Of a stretch of DNA of 64,000 nt, positions 48,017 to 56,686 are shown piece after piece. How positions within the stretch are numbered: the first letter of the stretch is position 1; each line of letters starts with the position of its first letter. Origin of the DNA: Sphingomonas aliaeris (lineage in GTDB: Bacteria > Pseudomonadota > Alphaproteobacteria > Sphingomonadales > Sphingomonadaceae); contig NZ_CP061035.1 in the NCBI RefSeq assembly GCF_016743815.1, positions 498,501 through 562,500 on the forward strand, in the 5' to 3' direction. Below the pieces are notes generated by a model. It was not told the DNA's origin. It did not search any database and worked only from the letters and a program-made list of their open reading frames with translations. Made by a program: the position numbers and the translations under genes.

Positions 48017-49414
48017 GTGAAGATCGACGTTACCGCGATTCAGAAGGGTGCCGTCACATCGGTCAGCCCGCTCTACTCGGACCTGCTGAAAACGGATACG
48101 CGTGTGCCGCACCCCGCGTTCGCCGCCACCGGCGAGTTCATCGTCGACGGCGGCCCCGTGCCGCGCAGCCGCTACATCGATCGCGCGTTCGCCAAACTCG
48201 AGATGGATCACCTTTGGATGAAGACCTGGCAGGTCGTCGGACGCGAGGAGGATATTCCCGAGATCGGCGATCGCTTCGTCTACAACGTCGGCAACAAATC
48301 GTTCATCATCGTTCGAACGGCTGAAAACAGCGTCAAAGCGCTGTACAACAGCTGCCTGCATCGCGGCACCCGCCTATGTGCCGGCGAGGGCGCAGGCCCG
48401 GTCATCCGCTGTCCGTTTCACGGTTGGACGTGGAACGCCGATGGCAGCATCAAGGAGTTGCCGGGCCGCTGGGACTTCCCGGAGGTGACGGACGAGAAAT
48501 TCCGTCTGCCAGAGGCGCAATGCGCGGTCTGGGGAGGCAACATCTTCATCAATCCCGATCTCAACGCGGGCCCACTGGAGCCGGCACTCGGCATCCTGGT
48601 CGATCACTTCAAGGATTACGAGTTCGCCGACCGATGGACCGCGGTCCATGTGCGCAAGAAGGTGCGCGGCAATTGGAAGCTTGCGGCCGAAGCATTCCTG
48701 GAAGGCTGGCATCTGAGCGAAACGCACAGCCAGGCGCAGTCTTTCAACGGCGACAGCAACTCGCAATACGACATCTGGGAGGATGACGACGCCCAAATCA
48801 GCCGTTCGATCACACCATCGGGCGTGCCGAGCCCGGAACTGGGCGAGGATGCGTCCGTACGTCAGGCGGTGATCGACCTTATCCACGCGGTCACGCCTCC
48901 GGGCATGGAACTGCCCAACTTCGAGCAGGTGGAAACGATCGACCGCGCTTATGGCGCAGAGCATCGTCGCCGCGTGTTGAACGCGATGACGGGGCGAGAC
49001 AGCTCCGACGCGTCCGACGCCTGGATGCTCGATGCTGCGCAATATTACATGTTTCCCAACTTCTTCCCGTGGCTGGGGGAGGGCGCGCCGCTCTGGTATC
49101 AGTTCATGCCTTATGGCGATGATCCGGCCGAATGCATCTTCGAAGTGCGATTCCTTCTGCCGATGCCAGCGAACGGAGAAAGGCCGCCCAAGTCTCCGGT
49201 CGTCGAAATTGACTTCGACGAGACGTTCCGCAGCCAGAATGCGGGCTTCGGCCTGTTCGACGAGGTATTCGACCAGGATATGTCGAACGTGCCCCTGATC
49301 CAGAAGGGTTGCGAAACCGGATCGCCCGACAGCAAGTACGTATATTTCGGCACCTATCAGGAGTGCCGCTTGAAGGCACTTCATGCCCGTTTGGCAAAGA
49401 TGGTCGGCGTTTGA
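48017..49414 (+). CDS. Rieske non-heme iron oxygenase, alpha subunit
   Basis: GTG at 48017 follows AAGGAG and yields 465 residues. The Rieske centre reads CLHRGTRLC and CPFHGWTWN (about residues 113-140). The mononuclear iron site is suggested by NWKLAAEAFLEGWHLSETH (about residues 215-235). The family oxygenates aromatic rings or demethylates and hydroxylates alicyclic substrates. No beta subunit gene is present, so it is probably a homo-oligomeric KshA/VanA-like or carnitine-type enzyme. The Rieske ferredoxin at 46720 is the likely partner. Confidence 0.92.
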   Translation: MKIDVTAIQKGAVTSVSPLYSDLLKTDTRVPHPAFAATGEFIVDGGPVPRSRYIDRAFAKLEMDHLWMKTWQVVGREEDIPEIGDRFVYNVGNKSFIIVRTAENSVKALYNSCLHRGTRLCAGEGAGPVIRCPFHGWTWNADGSIKELPGRWDFPEVTDEKFRLPEAQCAVWGGNIFINPDLNAGPLEPALGILVDHFKDYEFADRWTAVHVRKKVRGNWKLAAEAFLEGWHLSETHSQAQSFNGDSNSQYDIWEDDDAQISRSITPSGVPSPELGEDASVRQAVIDLIHAVTPPGMELPNFEQVETIDRAYGAEHRRRVLNAMTGRDSSDASDAWMLDAAQYYMFPNFFPWLGEGAPLWYQFMPYGDDPAECIFEVRFLLPMPANGERPPKSPVVEIDFDETFRSQNAGFGLFDEVFDQDMSNVPLIQKGCETGSPDSKYVYFGTYQECRLKALHARLAKMVGV

Positions 49415-49427
49415 CATAAGGATACGC

Positions 49428-49462
49428 TGGCGCTGCATGATCCGGCCAATCGTGCAGCGCCA
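49428..49462 (+). terminator. Hairpin after the Rieske oxygenase gene
   Basis: TGGCGCTGCA and TGCAGCGCCA are perfectly complementary 10-bp arms with a 15-base loop, 14 bases after the stop. No T-run follows, so termination by this hairpin is plausible but unproven. Confidence 0.5.
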
Positions 49463-49710
49463 CTGTTGCCTGTGCCGGCGGCGACTGCGCCACGACCCAT
49501 CTATTCTCGCGATCGTCATTCGTTCTGCACGAAGGCGCTGAGGGATTGGCTGCGTTGAGCGTTCACGAATCGCCGCGCATGCTGCCCCGCCATCAATCGA
49601 GCGCCGAAGCCGACTATCCCGGCGCGGCATCTTGTCTTCCACGTAAGCACGGTATTGGCCGTCTCACCGAAAGCTTGCGCTGGACAACGCTACAGACGGC
49701 CTTGCAAATA

Positions 49711-49728
49711 TAGTACGTAGGCGTATCA
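49711..49728. promoter_or_regulatory. 18-bp palindromic operator, site 5
   Basis: TAGTACGTAGGCGTATCA matches 14 of 18 positions of the motif and lies 51 bp before the FAD dehydrogenase start. The remaining 49463-49779 stretch holds no supported gene. Confidence 0.65.
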
Positions 49729-49779
49729 TATCGGTGTCATTGAAAGCACCCGGATTGCCGGGGCAGGCGGAGAGCGAGC

Positions 49780-51204
49780 ATGGCGGACTTCGATGTAATC
49801 ATAGTGGGCGGTGGCGGCGCAGGGCTGTCGGCGGCCATCGAGGCGACGGAGGCCGGCGCGTCCTGCATCGTGCTGGAGGCGGATACCAAGTTGGGCGGCG
49901 CGACTGCGCTGTCGGCAGGCGTGTTCTACGCCGCCAATACCTCGGTGCAACGCGAGGCGGGAATCGCCGATGATACCGCTGACGCGATGTTCGAATATGT
50001 CATGGCGGTCAATCAATGGGCGGTAAAACCTGACATCTTTCGCATCATTTGCGATGAGAGCGGGCCGACGATTGAGTGGTTGCGCGGGCTGGGCACGCGC
50101 TTCCCGCCCCAATTCCTCGTCAAGTCGGGCGTCGAGAGCGTTGCGCGCGGGCATTCGAGCGAGGGCGCGGGCGGCGGCATCGCCGATGCGCTGATCAACA
50201 AGGCCGGCGCACTCGGTATCGAAACTGCGCTGGACACGCGGGTCGAGCGCCTGCTGGTCGAGGACGGTCGCGTCGTCGGCGTGCGGGCGGGGGGCATGGA
50301 CCTGCGCGCACCGGTGATCATCGTCACCACCGGTGGCTTTGGCAACAGCGCGACGATGCGAGAGAAGCACTTCCCGAGTGCGGCACAGCATGGCGAATGG
50401 ACCTGGGCGGTGCATGATCCCGCTCCGTTCATCCTGGGCGATGGACTTACGATGGGCGAGCAGGTCGGGGCCGCGATCGTCGGTCACGACACCGGGCTGG
50501 TGCTGCCGACATCGGGTGTCGGCAAATTTGTCGAGGCATTTCTGCCCCCTTGGGTGATGCTGGTCAATGAAGAGGGGCGGCGCTTCGTCCCGGAGGTCGC
50601 GGCTTATACGATCTGCGGCTATCTGATCAACGAACAGACCAATGCGCATGCCTATGCCATTTTCGACGAACCGACGCTGATCGAGGCGAGCAACGACGTC
50701 AGCTACCTCGATCCCTACAATTCCGGGCTGGCGACACCGACCTGGGAAGAACGCACGATCCGCTCGCGGCTCACCGAAGGAAAGGTGTTCAGCGCGCCAG
50801 CTCTGGAGGCATTGGGCGAGCAATGTGGCGTCGACGGCGTGGCTCTCGCCGAGACCGCGCGGCGTTACAACGAAGACATCGCCGAGGGCATTGATCGGCA
50901 ATACTTCAAGAAGGCCAAGAAGTTGTTCCCCGTGGCCAACGCCCCTTTCTATGCGGTCGAAGTGCGCGCGGCGATTATCGGCGTGACCGGTGCCGGGCTG
51001 GACGTGGATCGCGAATGCAGGGTGCTCGACGGAGAGGGGCGGACCATTCCCGGCTTGTACGCTGCGGGCGAGGTGCTGGGTGTCATTCACGGACGGCGCT
51101 ACGCCGGCGGTGGGCTCAGCATCGGGCCGGCGGTCATCCTGGGACGCAAGGCGGGGCAGAATGCGGCGATCGCCGCGCGCCAGGCCGCGTTGATCGACGC
51201 TTGA
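49780..51204 (+). CDS. FAD-dependent oxidoreductase (fumarate reductase/ketosteroid-dehydrogenase-like)
   Basis: The 474-residue protein has the N-terminal FAD motif DVIIVGGGGAGLSAAIEA, the GGATALSAG region, and the C-terminal FAD segment GLYAAGEVLGVIHGRRYAGG. This is the FAD_binding_2 family, including 3-ketosteroid delta-1-dehydrogenases, fumarate reductases and related desaturases. It is shorter than typical KstD, so I do not assign that name. It could introduce a double bond next to a carbonyl. GGAGAGCGAGC precedes the ATG. The next gene starts inside its stop codon. Confidence 0.87.
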   Translation: MADFDVIIVGGGGAGLSAAIEATEAGASCIVLEADTKLGGATALSAGVFYAANTSVQREAGIADDTADAMFEYVMAVNQWAVKPDIFRIICDESGPTIEWLRGLGTRFPPQFLVKSGVESVARGHSSEGAGGGIADALINKAGALGIETALDTRVERLLVEDGRVVGVRAGGMDLRAPVIIVTTGGFGNSATMREKHFPSAAQHGEWTWAVHDPAPFILGDGLTMGEQVGAAIVGHDTGLVLPTSGVGKFVEAFLPPWVMLVNEEGRRFVPEVAAYTICGYLINEQTNAHAYAIFDEPTLIEASNDVSYLDPYNSGLATPTWEERTIRSRLTEGKVFSAPALEALGEQCGVDGVALAETARRYNEDIAEGIDRQYFKKAKKLFPVANAPFYAVEVRAAIIGVTGAGLDVDRECRVLDGEGRTIPGLYAAGEVLGVIHGRRYAGGGLSIGPAVILGRKAGQNAAIAARQAALIDA

Positions 51205-51974
51205 GCGGCGGTTTCGCCAGCGTCGATGTCGCGGACGGCATTGCCACGGTAACGCTGCGACGGGCTGAACGGCGCAACGCGCTGCATCCGGCCGCGCATC
51301 ACGAACTGGCGGAACATTGGGATCGGTTGGCGGCCGATCCTACGCTGCGCGTGGTTATTTTGACGGGTGAGGGGCCGGTATTCTGTGCCGGTTACGATCT
51401 GCTCGACAATCTTGATACGGGGGTGATGGACCTCCCCGCCAGCGGTTTCGGCGGTTTGACGCGACGCACGGATTTTCCGGTCCCGCTGATCGCCGCGGTC
51501 AATGGCCCGGCGATGGGCGGCGGGTTCGAAATGGCACTGGCCTGCGACCTGATCGTGGCGAGCGACACCGCGCGGTTCGCGCTTCCCGAACCGAAAGTCG
51601 GCTGGGCTGCGCTTGGCGGCGGCATACAGCGGCTCCCGCGCGCAATCGGTATCAAGCAGGCGATGGGCATGATCCTGACGGGGCGTACCATCGACGCGGA
51701 AGAGGCGCTTGCGCTTGGTCTGATCAACGATGTGGCACCCGCCGAACTTCTCATCGACGCGGCGCGGCGTTGGGCCGGGCAGATCGTCGCCTGCGCGCCG
51801 ATCGCAGTGCGATGCAGCAAGCAGGCGGCGTATGCGGGGCTCGATATGCCGCTCGCGGCGGCGCTCGATCCCGCGAATCATCCGCTCGCATCCGCAGTGT
51901 TGGCCAGCGATGATGCTGAGGAGGGGAAGCGCGCGTTCGCAGATCGCCGTCCTCCTCGATGGAGAAATCAGTGA
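51201..51974 (+). CDS. Enoyl-CoA hydratase/isomerase family protein (1)
   Basis: A TTG start overlapping the upstream stop (TTGA) gives 257 residues. Crotonase-fold motifs include TGEGPVFCAGYDL, which forms the first oxyanion-hole strand, and AAVNGPAMGGGFEMALACDL, which carries the second oxyanion Gly. The acidic residues of a classical hydratase are not obvious (PEPKVGWAALGGG), so isomerase or lyase activity is possible. The C-terminus EGKRAFADRRPPRW is typical of the family. It is coupled to the FAD enzyme gene. Confidence 0.87.
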   Translation: MSGGFASVDVADGIATVTLRRAERRNALHPAAHHELAEHWDRLAADPTLRVVILTGEGPVFCAGYDLLDNLDTGVMDLPASGFGGLTRRTDFPVPLIAAVNGPAMGGGFEMALACDLIVASDTARFALPEPKVGWAALGGGIQRLPRAIGIKQAMGMILTGRTIDAEEALALGLINDVAPAELLIDAARRWAGQIVACAPIAVRCSKQAAYAGLDMPLAAALDPANHPLASAVLASDDAEEGKRAFADRRPPRWRNQ

Positions 51975-51991
51975 CCCAAAAGACGCAAACA

Positions 51992-52009
51992 AGGTTTGCT
52001 GGCGTACTA
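51992..52009. promoter_or_regulatory. 18-bp palindromic operator, site 6
   Basis: AGGTTTGCTGGCGTACTA matches 14 of 18 positions of the motif, 176 bp before the SDR start at 52186 and inside the 211-bp gap that separates two gene groups. Confidence 0.6.
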
Positions 52010-52185
52010 AATTTGTGCGAGATATATATGGAATCGCCGACGGCGTAAGCAGCAACAATCTAGCCGCGATCTGATCTGGCGCAGCGGATGATGGGTGTGT
52101 GCTTACGTCGATGAAGATCAGATCCACGCGGTGCGGAATGCTTCCCGAGCCTTCGCACCGACGCCGACGAACGAGAGGAATGAGA

Positions 52186-53088
52186 ATGAGTCTGTTGGAA
52201 GGTCGCGTCGCGATCGTTACTGGTGCCGGACGCGGTCTGGGCCGCGCGCACGCGCTGAAGCTCGCGGAACATGGCGCGAAGTTGGTGATCAACGATCTTG
52301 GGTCGTCCTCGTCGGGTGAAGGTGTCGATCAGACTCCGGCGCAGGAGGTTGTCGCTGCGATCGAGGCGATGGGGGGGCAGGCGGTCGTCAACACGTCCGA
52401 CGTCTCGAACTGGAATGCTGCGCAGGAGATGGTGCAGCAGGCCGTCGACACGTTCGGTCGGCTCGACGTGCTGGTCAATAATGCCGGCATCCTGCGCGAT
52501 CGCATGCTCGTCAACATGACCGAAGACGAATGGGATACCGTGGTGAAGGTGCATCTGAAGGGCACGTTCGCACCGATCCACCACGCCGCCAATTACTGGC
52601 GGCTGGAATCGAAGGCGGGACGGCCGGTCGATGCGCGCATCATCAACACTACGTCGCACTCCGCGCTGTTCGCCAACATCGGTCAGGCGAACTACGCTTC
52701 GGCAAAGGGCGGGATCGCCACGCTGACGCAGCTCGCCGCACGCGAACTGGGACGGATCGGCGTCACGGTCAACGCAATCGCACCACGCGCCGAAACGCGC
52801 ATGACCGCCGGCCTTAGCGAAGGCCAGAGCGAAGAACGCATGGCGCGGCGCGACCCGGAATGGATCGCGGCGATGGTCGCCTGGCTCGCCAGCCCGGAAT
52901 CGAAAAGCATCTCCGGCCGGATTTTCGAAACCTGGGGCTATGGTTATTCGGTGATCGAAAGCTGGCAGCATGGGCCGCAGATGGAAGCGAGCCGGGACCC
53001 GACCGAAATCGGCGAGGGCGTGAAGCGCATCGCAGGGTTCGCGCGCCCCAATGCCGGGATCGATCGCAACACTTGGCTCAACCCGTAA
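52186..53088 (+). CDS. SDR of the multifunctional-enzyme (HSD17B4-like) type
   Basis: The ATG at 52186 is chosen because GAGAGG lies seven bases upstream; another ATG is two codons earlier. The 300-residue protein has TGAGRGLGRA, VLVNNAGILRDRM, TSHSAL and YASAK. GILRD and the long C-terminal extension (WGYGYSVIESWQHGPQ) are typical of 3-hydroxyacyl-CoA dehydrogenase domains of peroxisomal multifunctional enzyme 2 and bacterial relatives. It would oxidise the 3-hydroxyacyl-CoA made by the hydratase-2 protein at 55820-56674. Confidence 0.9.
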   Translation: MSLLEGRVAIVTGAGRGLGRAHALKLAEHGAKLVINDLGSSSSGEGVDQTPAQEVVAAIEAMGGQAVVNTSDVSNWNAAQEMVQQAVDTFGRLDVLVNNAGILRDRMLVNMTEDEWDTVVKVHLKGTFAPIHHAANYWRLESKAGRPVDARIINTTSHSALFANIGQANYASAKGGIATLTQLAARELGRIGVTVNAIAPRAETRMTAGLSEGQSEERMARRDPEWIAAMVAWLASPESKSISGRIFETWGYGYSVIESWQHGPQMEASRDPTEIGEGVKRIAGFARPNAGIDRNTWLNP

Positions 53089-53103
53089 GAACTGGGGACG
53101 AAA

Positions 53104-53334
53104 ATGGCTACCGAAGTATTGCTGCCCAAACTGGGCTTCTCGATGAACGAGGGTGAACTTGTCGAGTGGATGGTGGCGGACGGCGCGCAAGTAACCGCCG
53201 GCGAACCCCTGTTCGCGCTGGAGAGCGATAAATCGACCAACGAGGTCGAAGCGCCCGCCTCCGGCACGCTGAAAATCCTCAAGCAGGCGGGCGAGACATA
53301 TGAAGTCGGTACGGTCATCGGCGAGATCGGGTGA
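53104..53334 (+). CDS. Free-standing lipoyl-domain protein
   Basis: The 76-residue protein is a complete biotin/lipoyl-attachment domain: LPKLGFSMNEGELVEWMV at the N-terminus and the modification Lys in ESDKSTNEVEAPASG at about residue 42. Glu-Ser-Asp-Lys fits lipoylation rather than biotinylation. It normally forms the N-terminus of 2-oxoacid dehydrogenase E2 subunits. Here it is a separate protein whose stop overlaps the start of the E2 catalytic-domain gene (TGATG). GGGGACG lies upstream. Confidence 0.9.
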   Translation: MATEVLLPKLGFSMNEGELVEWMVADGAQVTAGEPLFALESDKSTNEVEAPASGTLKILKQAGETYEVGTVIGEIG

Positions 53335-54089
53335 TGCGTGATGTCCCGTCGATCCTGGCAGGACTGGCCCCGATCCCGGATGCCGACTTCGCCGAATTCG
53401 GCGACGTCGAGGTCGCAGCCCTGTCGAAGATCCAGCAGCTGACCGGCGCGTTCCTCGGGCGTAACTGGGTCACGATTCCCCATGTCACGCATCATGACGA
53501 GGTCGACGTCACCGAAGTCGAAGCGCGCCGTATCGCCTGGAATGCCGCCAATCCGTCATCCAAAGTCACGCCGGTCGCATTGGTCGTGTGTGGCATGGCA
53601 CGCGCGCTCGCCGAACATCCCAAGTTCAACAGTTCGCTAGGCGCCGACGGCAAGACCATCGTGCAGAAGCGCTATATCAATATCGGCGTGGCGGTGGATA
53701 CGCCCAAGGGGCTGCTGGTGCCCGTGCTGAAGGGCGTCGATGGCAAGTCTCTGGTGGAAATTGCGGGAGAACTGGCTGCCACGGCAGAGAAGGCCCGCAA
53801 CCGGGGATTGCCTATGTCGGAGATGTCGGGGGGTAGCATGACGCTGTCGTCGCTTGGCCATATCGGCGGCACGGCCTTCACGCCGATCATCAACGCGCCG
53901 GAAGTTGCGGTGTTGGGTGCACTGGCAATCCAGCAGCGGCCTGGCCCGGGGATCGACGGCGGAATAGAATGGCGTAAGATGCTACCGCTGTCGCTCAGCT
54001 ACGACCACCGCGTCATCAACGGCGCGGACGCCGCACGTTTCGTCCGGTCGGTGGGCGCGGCGATGGCCAATCCCGCGCTGTTCGGATGA
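53334..54089 (+). CDS. 2-oxoacid dehydrogenase E2 catalytic domain (acyltransferase) without lipoyl domain
   Basis: The 251-residue protein starts MRDVPSILAGL and aligns only with the trimer-forming catalytic core of E2 acyltransferases (EVAALSKIQQLTGAFLGRNW, IPHVTHHDEVDVTE, SYDHRVINGADAARF). The active-site His lies in DHRVINGA; Asn at the last catalytic position also occurs in some pyruvate-type E2. There is no clear peripheral-subunit-binding domain. No E1 or E3 gene is in the window. It probably transfers an acyl group from the separate lipoyl protein to CoA, but its partner enzymes are unknown. Confidence 0.88.
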   Translation: MRDVPSILAGLAPIPDADFAEFGDVEVAALSKIQQLTGAFLGRNWVTIPHVTHHDEVDVTEVEARRIAWNAANPSSKVTPVALVVCGMARALAEHPKFNSSLGADGKTIVQKRYINIGVAVDTPKGLLVPVLKGVDGKSLVEIAGELAATAEKARNRGLPMSEMSGGSMTLSSLGHIGGTAFTPIINAPEVAVLGALAIQQRPGPGIDGGIEWRKMLPLSLSYDHRVINGADAARFVRSVGAAMANPALFG

Positions 54090-55675
54090 GCGAGATGGTC
54101 ACGAAACGCGCCCGGTCCACTGCGCCGGCGCTGGACCTGACCAACCTGATGCTACCCGGAGATTATCCCAGCCATCACGCCGCGCGTGCGCCGGGAGCGC
54201 TGGCGATCGTCTGCGGTTCTCGACGCTGGACCTATGCCGAACTCGACCGGGCCTGCGACGCTTTCGTGACGGTGCTGCGCGACTATGGCATCGGTCCCGG
54301 CGACCGGATCGCTTATCACGGCAAGAACAGCGACCTGTATTTCCCGGTGTTGTTCGGGGCGATGCGTGCCGGCGTGGTGCTGGTACCCGTTAATTGGCGC
54401 AATACGGCGATCGAGACCCGTCACGTCCTCGACGATAGCGGATCGAAGCTGATTATCGTCGACGCCGAATTTGTGTCGATCGTCCAGGCGGCGAGCGAGG
54501 CTGTGCCGATTCTGCTGGTCGATGACGACGCCGGCGCTGACAATCTGCGCGTACGCCTCGAGAGGACCCAGCCTGCGGAACGCCATCCGATGCAGGCCGA
54601 TGCCACGGCGTTGCAACTGTACACCAGCGGTACCACCGGCCGGCCCAAGGGCGTTCTAACCACCCAGTTCGCGATTGCGGCGCAGCGGCAGGCCGAACGC
54701 GAAAGTGGTCACTTCGACGACTGGCGGGACGACGAAACGCTGTTCTCGCCACTACCGAATTTCCACATCGGCGGAATGTCCTGGGCGCTTACCGCGTTCG
54801 TGCGCGGGTTGCCGCTGATCATCACCGCCGATCCTTCACCCCCGGCAATCCTGAACGCGATCATCGAACATGGGGCGACGCGATCGTTCATGGTGCCGAC
54901 GCTGGTGCGGGCTTTGATCGACGAGATGCAGGCCCGCGGGCTCGAGCGATCGAGCCTGCGCGGTATCCATTATGGTGCGGCGGCGATGGACCCGCACTTG
55001 CTCGACCGATCGGTCGACACACTGGGTTGCCGGTTTCTGCAATATTACGGCATGACCGAGCTTGGCGGCAGCGTCACCATTCTCGGTCCGACCTATCACG
55101 ATACGCGACGTCCGCATCTGTTGCGCTCCGTCGGACGACCGATGCCCGGTTTCACGATCGAGATCCGTAGCCCCGACGCCGAACCGGTGGCGGTCGACAC
55201 TCCCGGCGAAATCTGGATCAGGGGCCCAAGCGTCACTGCGGGCTATTGGCAGCGTCCGGAGGCAACGGCCGAGGCGCTGGTCGACGGCTGGTACCGATCC
55301 GGCGATGGCGGGCGAATCGACGAAGACGGCTTTCTTTATCTGACCGACCGGATCAAGGACATGATCGTGTCGGGTGGCGAAAATGTCTATCCCGCCGAAG
55401 TGGAAGCGGCGCTGCGTGAGCATCCTGCGGTGCTGGATTGCGCGGTCTTCGGCCTGCCTCACGACAAGTGGGGTGAGGGGGTGACGGCGGCGGTCGAAGT
55501 GCGACCGAACCATTCCGTCACGGCGGACGCGCTGATCGCATTCGCACGGGGGCATCTCGCGGCCTATAAAATTCCGCGACGGATCGAGTTGGACATCGTG
55601 CTGCCACGCACCGCGACGGGAAAGGTACAGCGCGGGGCGCTGCGGGCGACGTTCGCCGAAAAGACGCGCGATTGA
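54086..55675 (+). CDS. AMP-dependent acyl-CoA synthetase (ligase 3)
   Basis: The 529-residue enzyme has YTSGTTGRPKGVLTT (about residue 179), QYYGMTELGG, YRSGDGGRIDEDGFLYLTDR, VSGGENVYPAEVEAAL and the C-terminal catalytic Lys in RTATGKVQRGALR. Its ATG overlaps the E2 stop as ATGA, so it is the last gene of the 52186-55675 operon. It activates a pathway carboxylic acid to its CoA thioester. Confidence 0.93.
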   Translation: MSEMVTKRARSTAPALDLTNLMLPGDYPSHHAARAPGALAIVCGSRRWTYAELDRACDAFVTVLRDYGIGPGDRIAYHGKNSDLYFPVLFGAMRAGVVLVPVNWRNTAIETRHVLDDSGSKLIIVDAEFVSIVQAASEAVPILLVDDDAGADNLRVRLERTQPAERHPMQADATALQLYTSGTTGRPKGVLTTQFAIAAQRQAERESGHFDDWRDDETLFSPLPNFHIGGMSWALTAFVRGLPLIITADPSPPAILNAIIEHGATRSFMVPTLVRALIDEMQARGLERSSLRGIHYGAAAMDPHLLDRSVDTLGCRFLQYYGMTELGGSVTILGPTYHDTRRPHLLRSVGRPMPGFTIEIRSPDAEPVAVDTPGEIWIRGPSVTAGYWQRPEATAEALVDGWYRSGDGGRIDEDGFLYLTDRIKDMIVSGGENVYPAEVEAALREHPAVLDCAVFGLPHDKWGEGVTAAVEVRPNHSVTADALIAFARGHLAAYKIPRRIELDIVLPRTATGKVQRGALRATFAEKTRD

Positions 55676-55819
55676 TCCTTGCCGGGAGCGGTTGCAGCTG
55701 ACAGCTGAACGACGCGACGGATCACGCCAGTCGGGCGGGGTCGGTTCGCAACCCGGCGCCGCCGGCCGGTGCGGCGGCACCGGCTCGGCACGGACCGGAG
55801 CGCCTCAGACGTCTTATTA

Positions 55820-56674
55820 TCAGGCGTATCGTGCCGAGCATCGATCGAGAACGATCTCGTCACGCTCTTCGACGACCGCGCGGAACATCACTAAGCCGGC
55901 CGCTTCTTCGAAGAAGTCGATCCGGATCGTTTCGCCTGGCATCACAGGCTTTGAGAACCGCGTGAACATACCAGTCAATCGCGCCGGATCATTGTCGCAA
56001 TATGACGCGAGGACCGCGCGGCAGGCGATACCGTTGGTGCAGAGACCATGCAGGATCGGCGCCGCAAACCCCGCCTTGGCGGCGATGGCGGGATCGGCGT
56101 GCAACGGGTTCCAGTCGCCGCTCAGGCGGTAGATCAACGCCTGGCGCGGCAGCGTCGGGATCGACACCGAACGATCGGGCGCGCGATCGGGTAACAGCCC
56201 CGCGGCTGCCGGCGGGGTGCCGAACCCGCCTTCTCCGCCATTCCCGCGCAGGAACAGCGTGGATCGGACGGTGGCGACATGCGCGCCGGACGCGCTGTCG
56301 TACAATGCCTTTTCCTGATGGAGCAGCGCGCCGCGGCCTGCGCCCTTATCCTCCAATGCCGCGACCCTGTATTCCCCGCGCATGCGACTTGTGGGCGGCA
56401 GCGGCTGGTGGATCGTAAAATCCTGTTCGGCATGCAGGATCTTGACCCAGTCGATGCCGAATTCCGGTCGTTGCGCCCAGAAACCCGGGTGGCACAGGAG
56501 GTTGACGTAGGACGGCACGCTCCGCAAACCGCCTTCGTAAACGAAGGGTAGTTCGGACGCATCCAGTGGGTCGGAACCATAGCCTAGGCCCAGCGCGTAC
56601 AATATCGTCTCGCGCTTACCATATTCTTGTTCGATCGCATCGATGTGCATCGTGCGCAGCGCTTCAACATCCAT
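55820..56674 (-). CDS. MaoC-like hydratase 2 (double hot-dog 2-enoyl-CoA hydratase)
   Basis: The 284-residue protein has an N-terminal hot-dog half and a C-terminal half with the hydratase-2 motif YRLSGDWNPLHADP, whose Asp and His are catalytic. GFAAPILHGLCTNG follows. It is the size and form of the hydratase domain of peroxisomal MFE-2 and of bacterial hydratases for bulky acyl chains. It makes (R)-3-hydroxyacyl-CoA, the substrate type of the SDR at 52186. GGAG precedes the ATG. It is the third gene of a minus-strand operon. Confidence 0.92.
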   Translation of the reverse strand: MDVEALRTMHIDAIEQEYGKRETILYALGLGYGSDPLDASELPFVYEGGLRSVPSYVNLLCHPGFWAQRPEFGIDWVKILHAEQDFTIHQPLPPTSRMRGEYRVAALEDKGAGRGALLHQEKALYDSASGAHVATVRSTLFLRGNGGEGGFGTPPAAAGLLPDRAPDRSVSIPTLPRQALIYRLSGDWNPLHADPAIAAKAGFAAPILHGLCTNGIACRAVLASYCDNDPARLTGMFTRFSKPVMPGETIRIDFFEEAAGLVMFRAVVEERDEIVLDRCSARYA

Positions 56675-56686
56675 AATAAAACTCCG

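Noticed and set aside
49726..51090. A 454-codon open frame antisense to the FAD dehydrogenase
   Set aside because: High-GC codon use leaves long antisense frames open. The plus-strand frame has clear FAD motifs and a ribosome binding site, and the antisense protein has none.
49780..51204. Naming the FAD enzyme as 3-ketosteroid delta-1-dehydrogenase
   Set aside because: Only the general FAD_binding_2 motifs are visible and the protein is shorter than typical KstD, so the specific name is not supported.
53950..54089. Asn in DHRVINGA of the E2 core as a disabling mutation
   Set aside because: Asn occurs at this position in some active pyruvate-type E2 proteins, so it is not evidence of inactivity.
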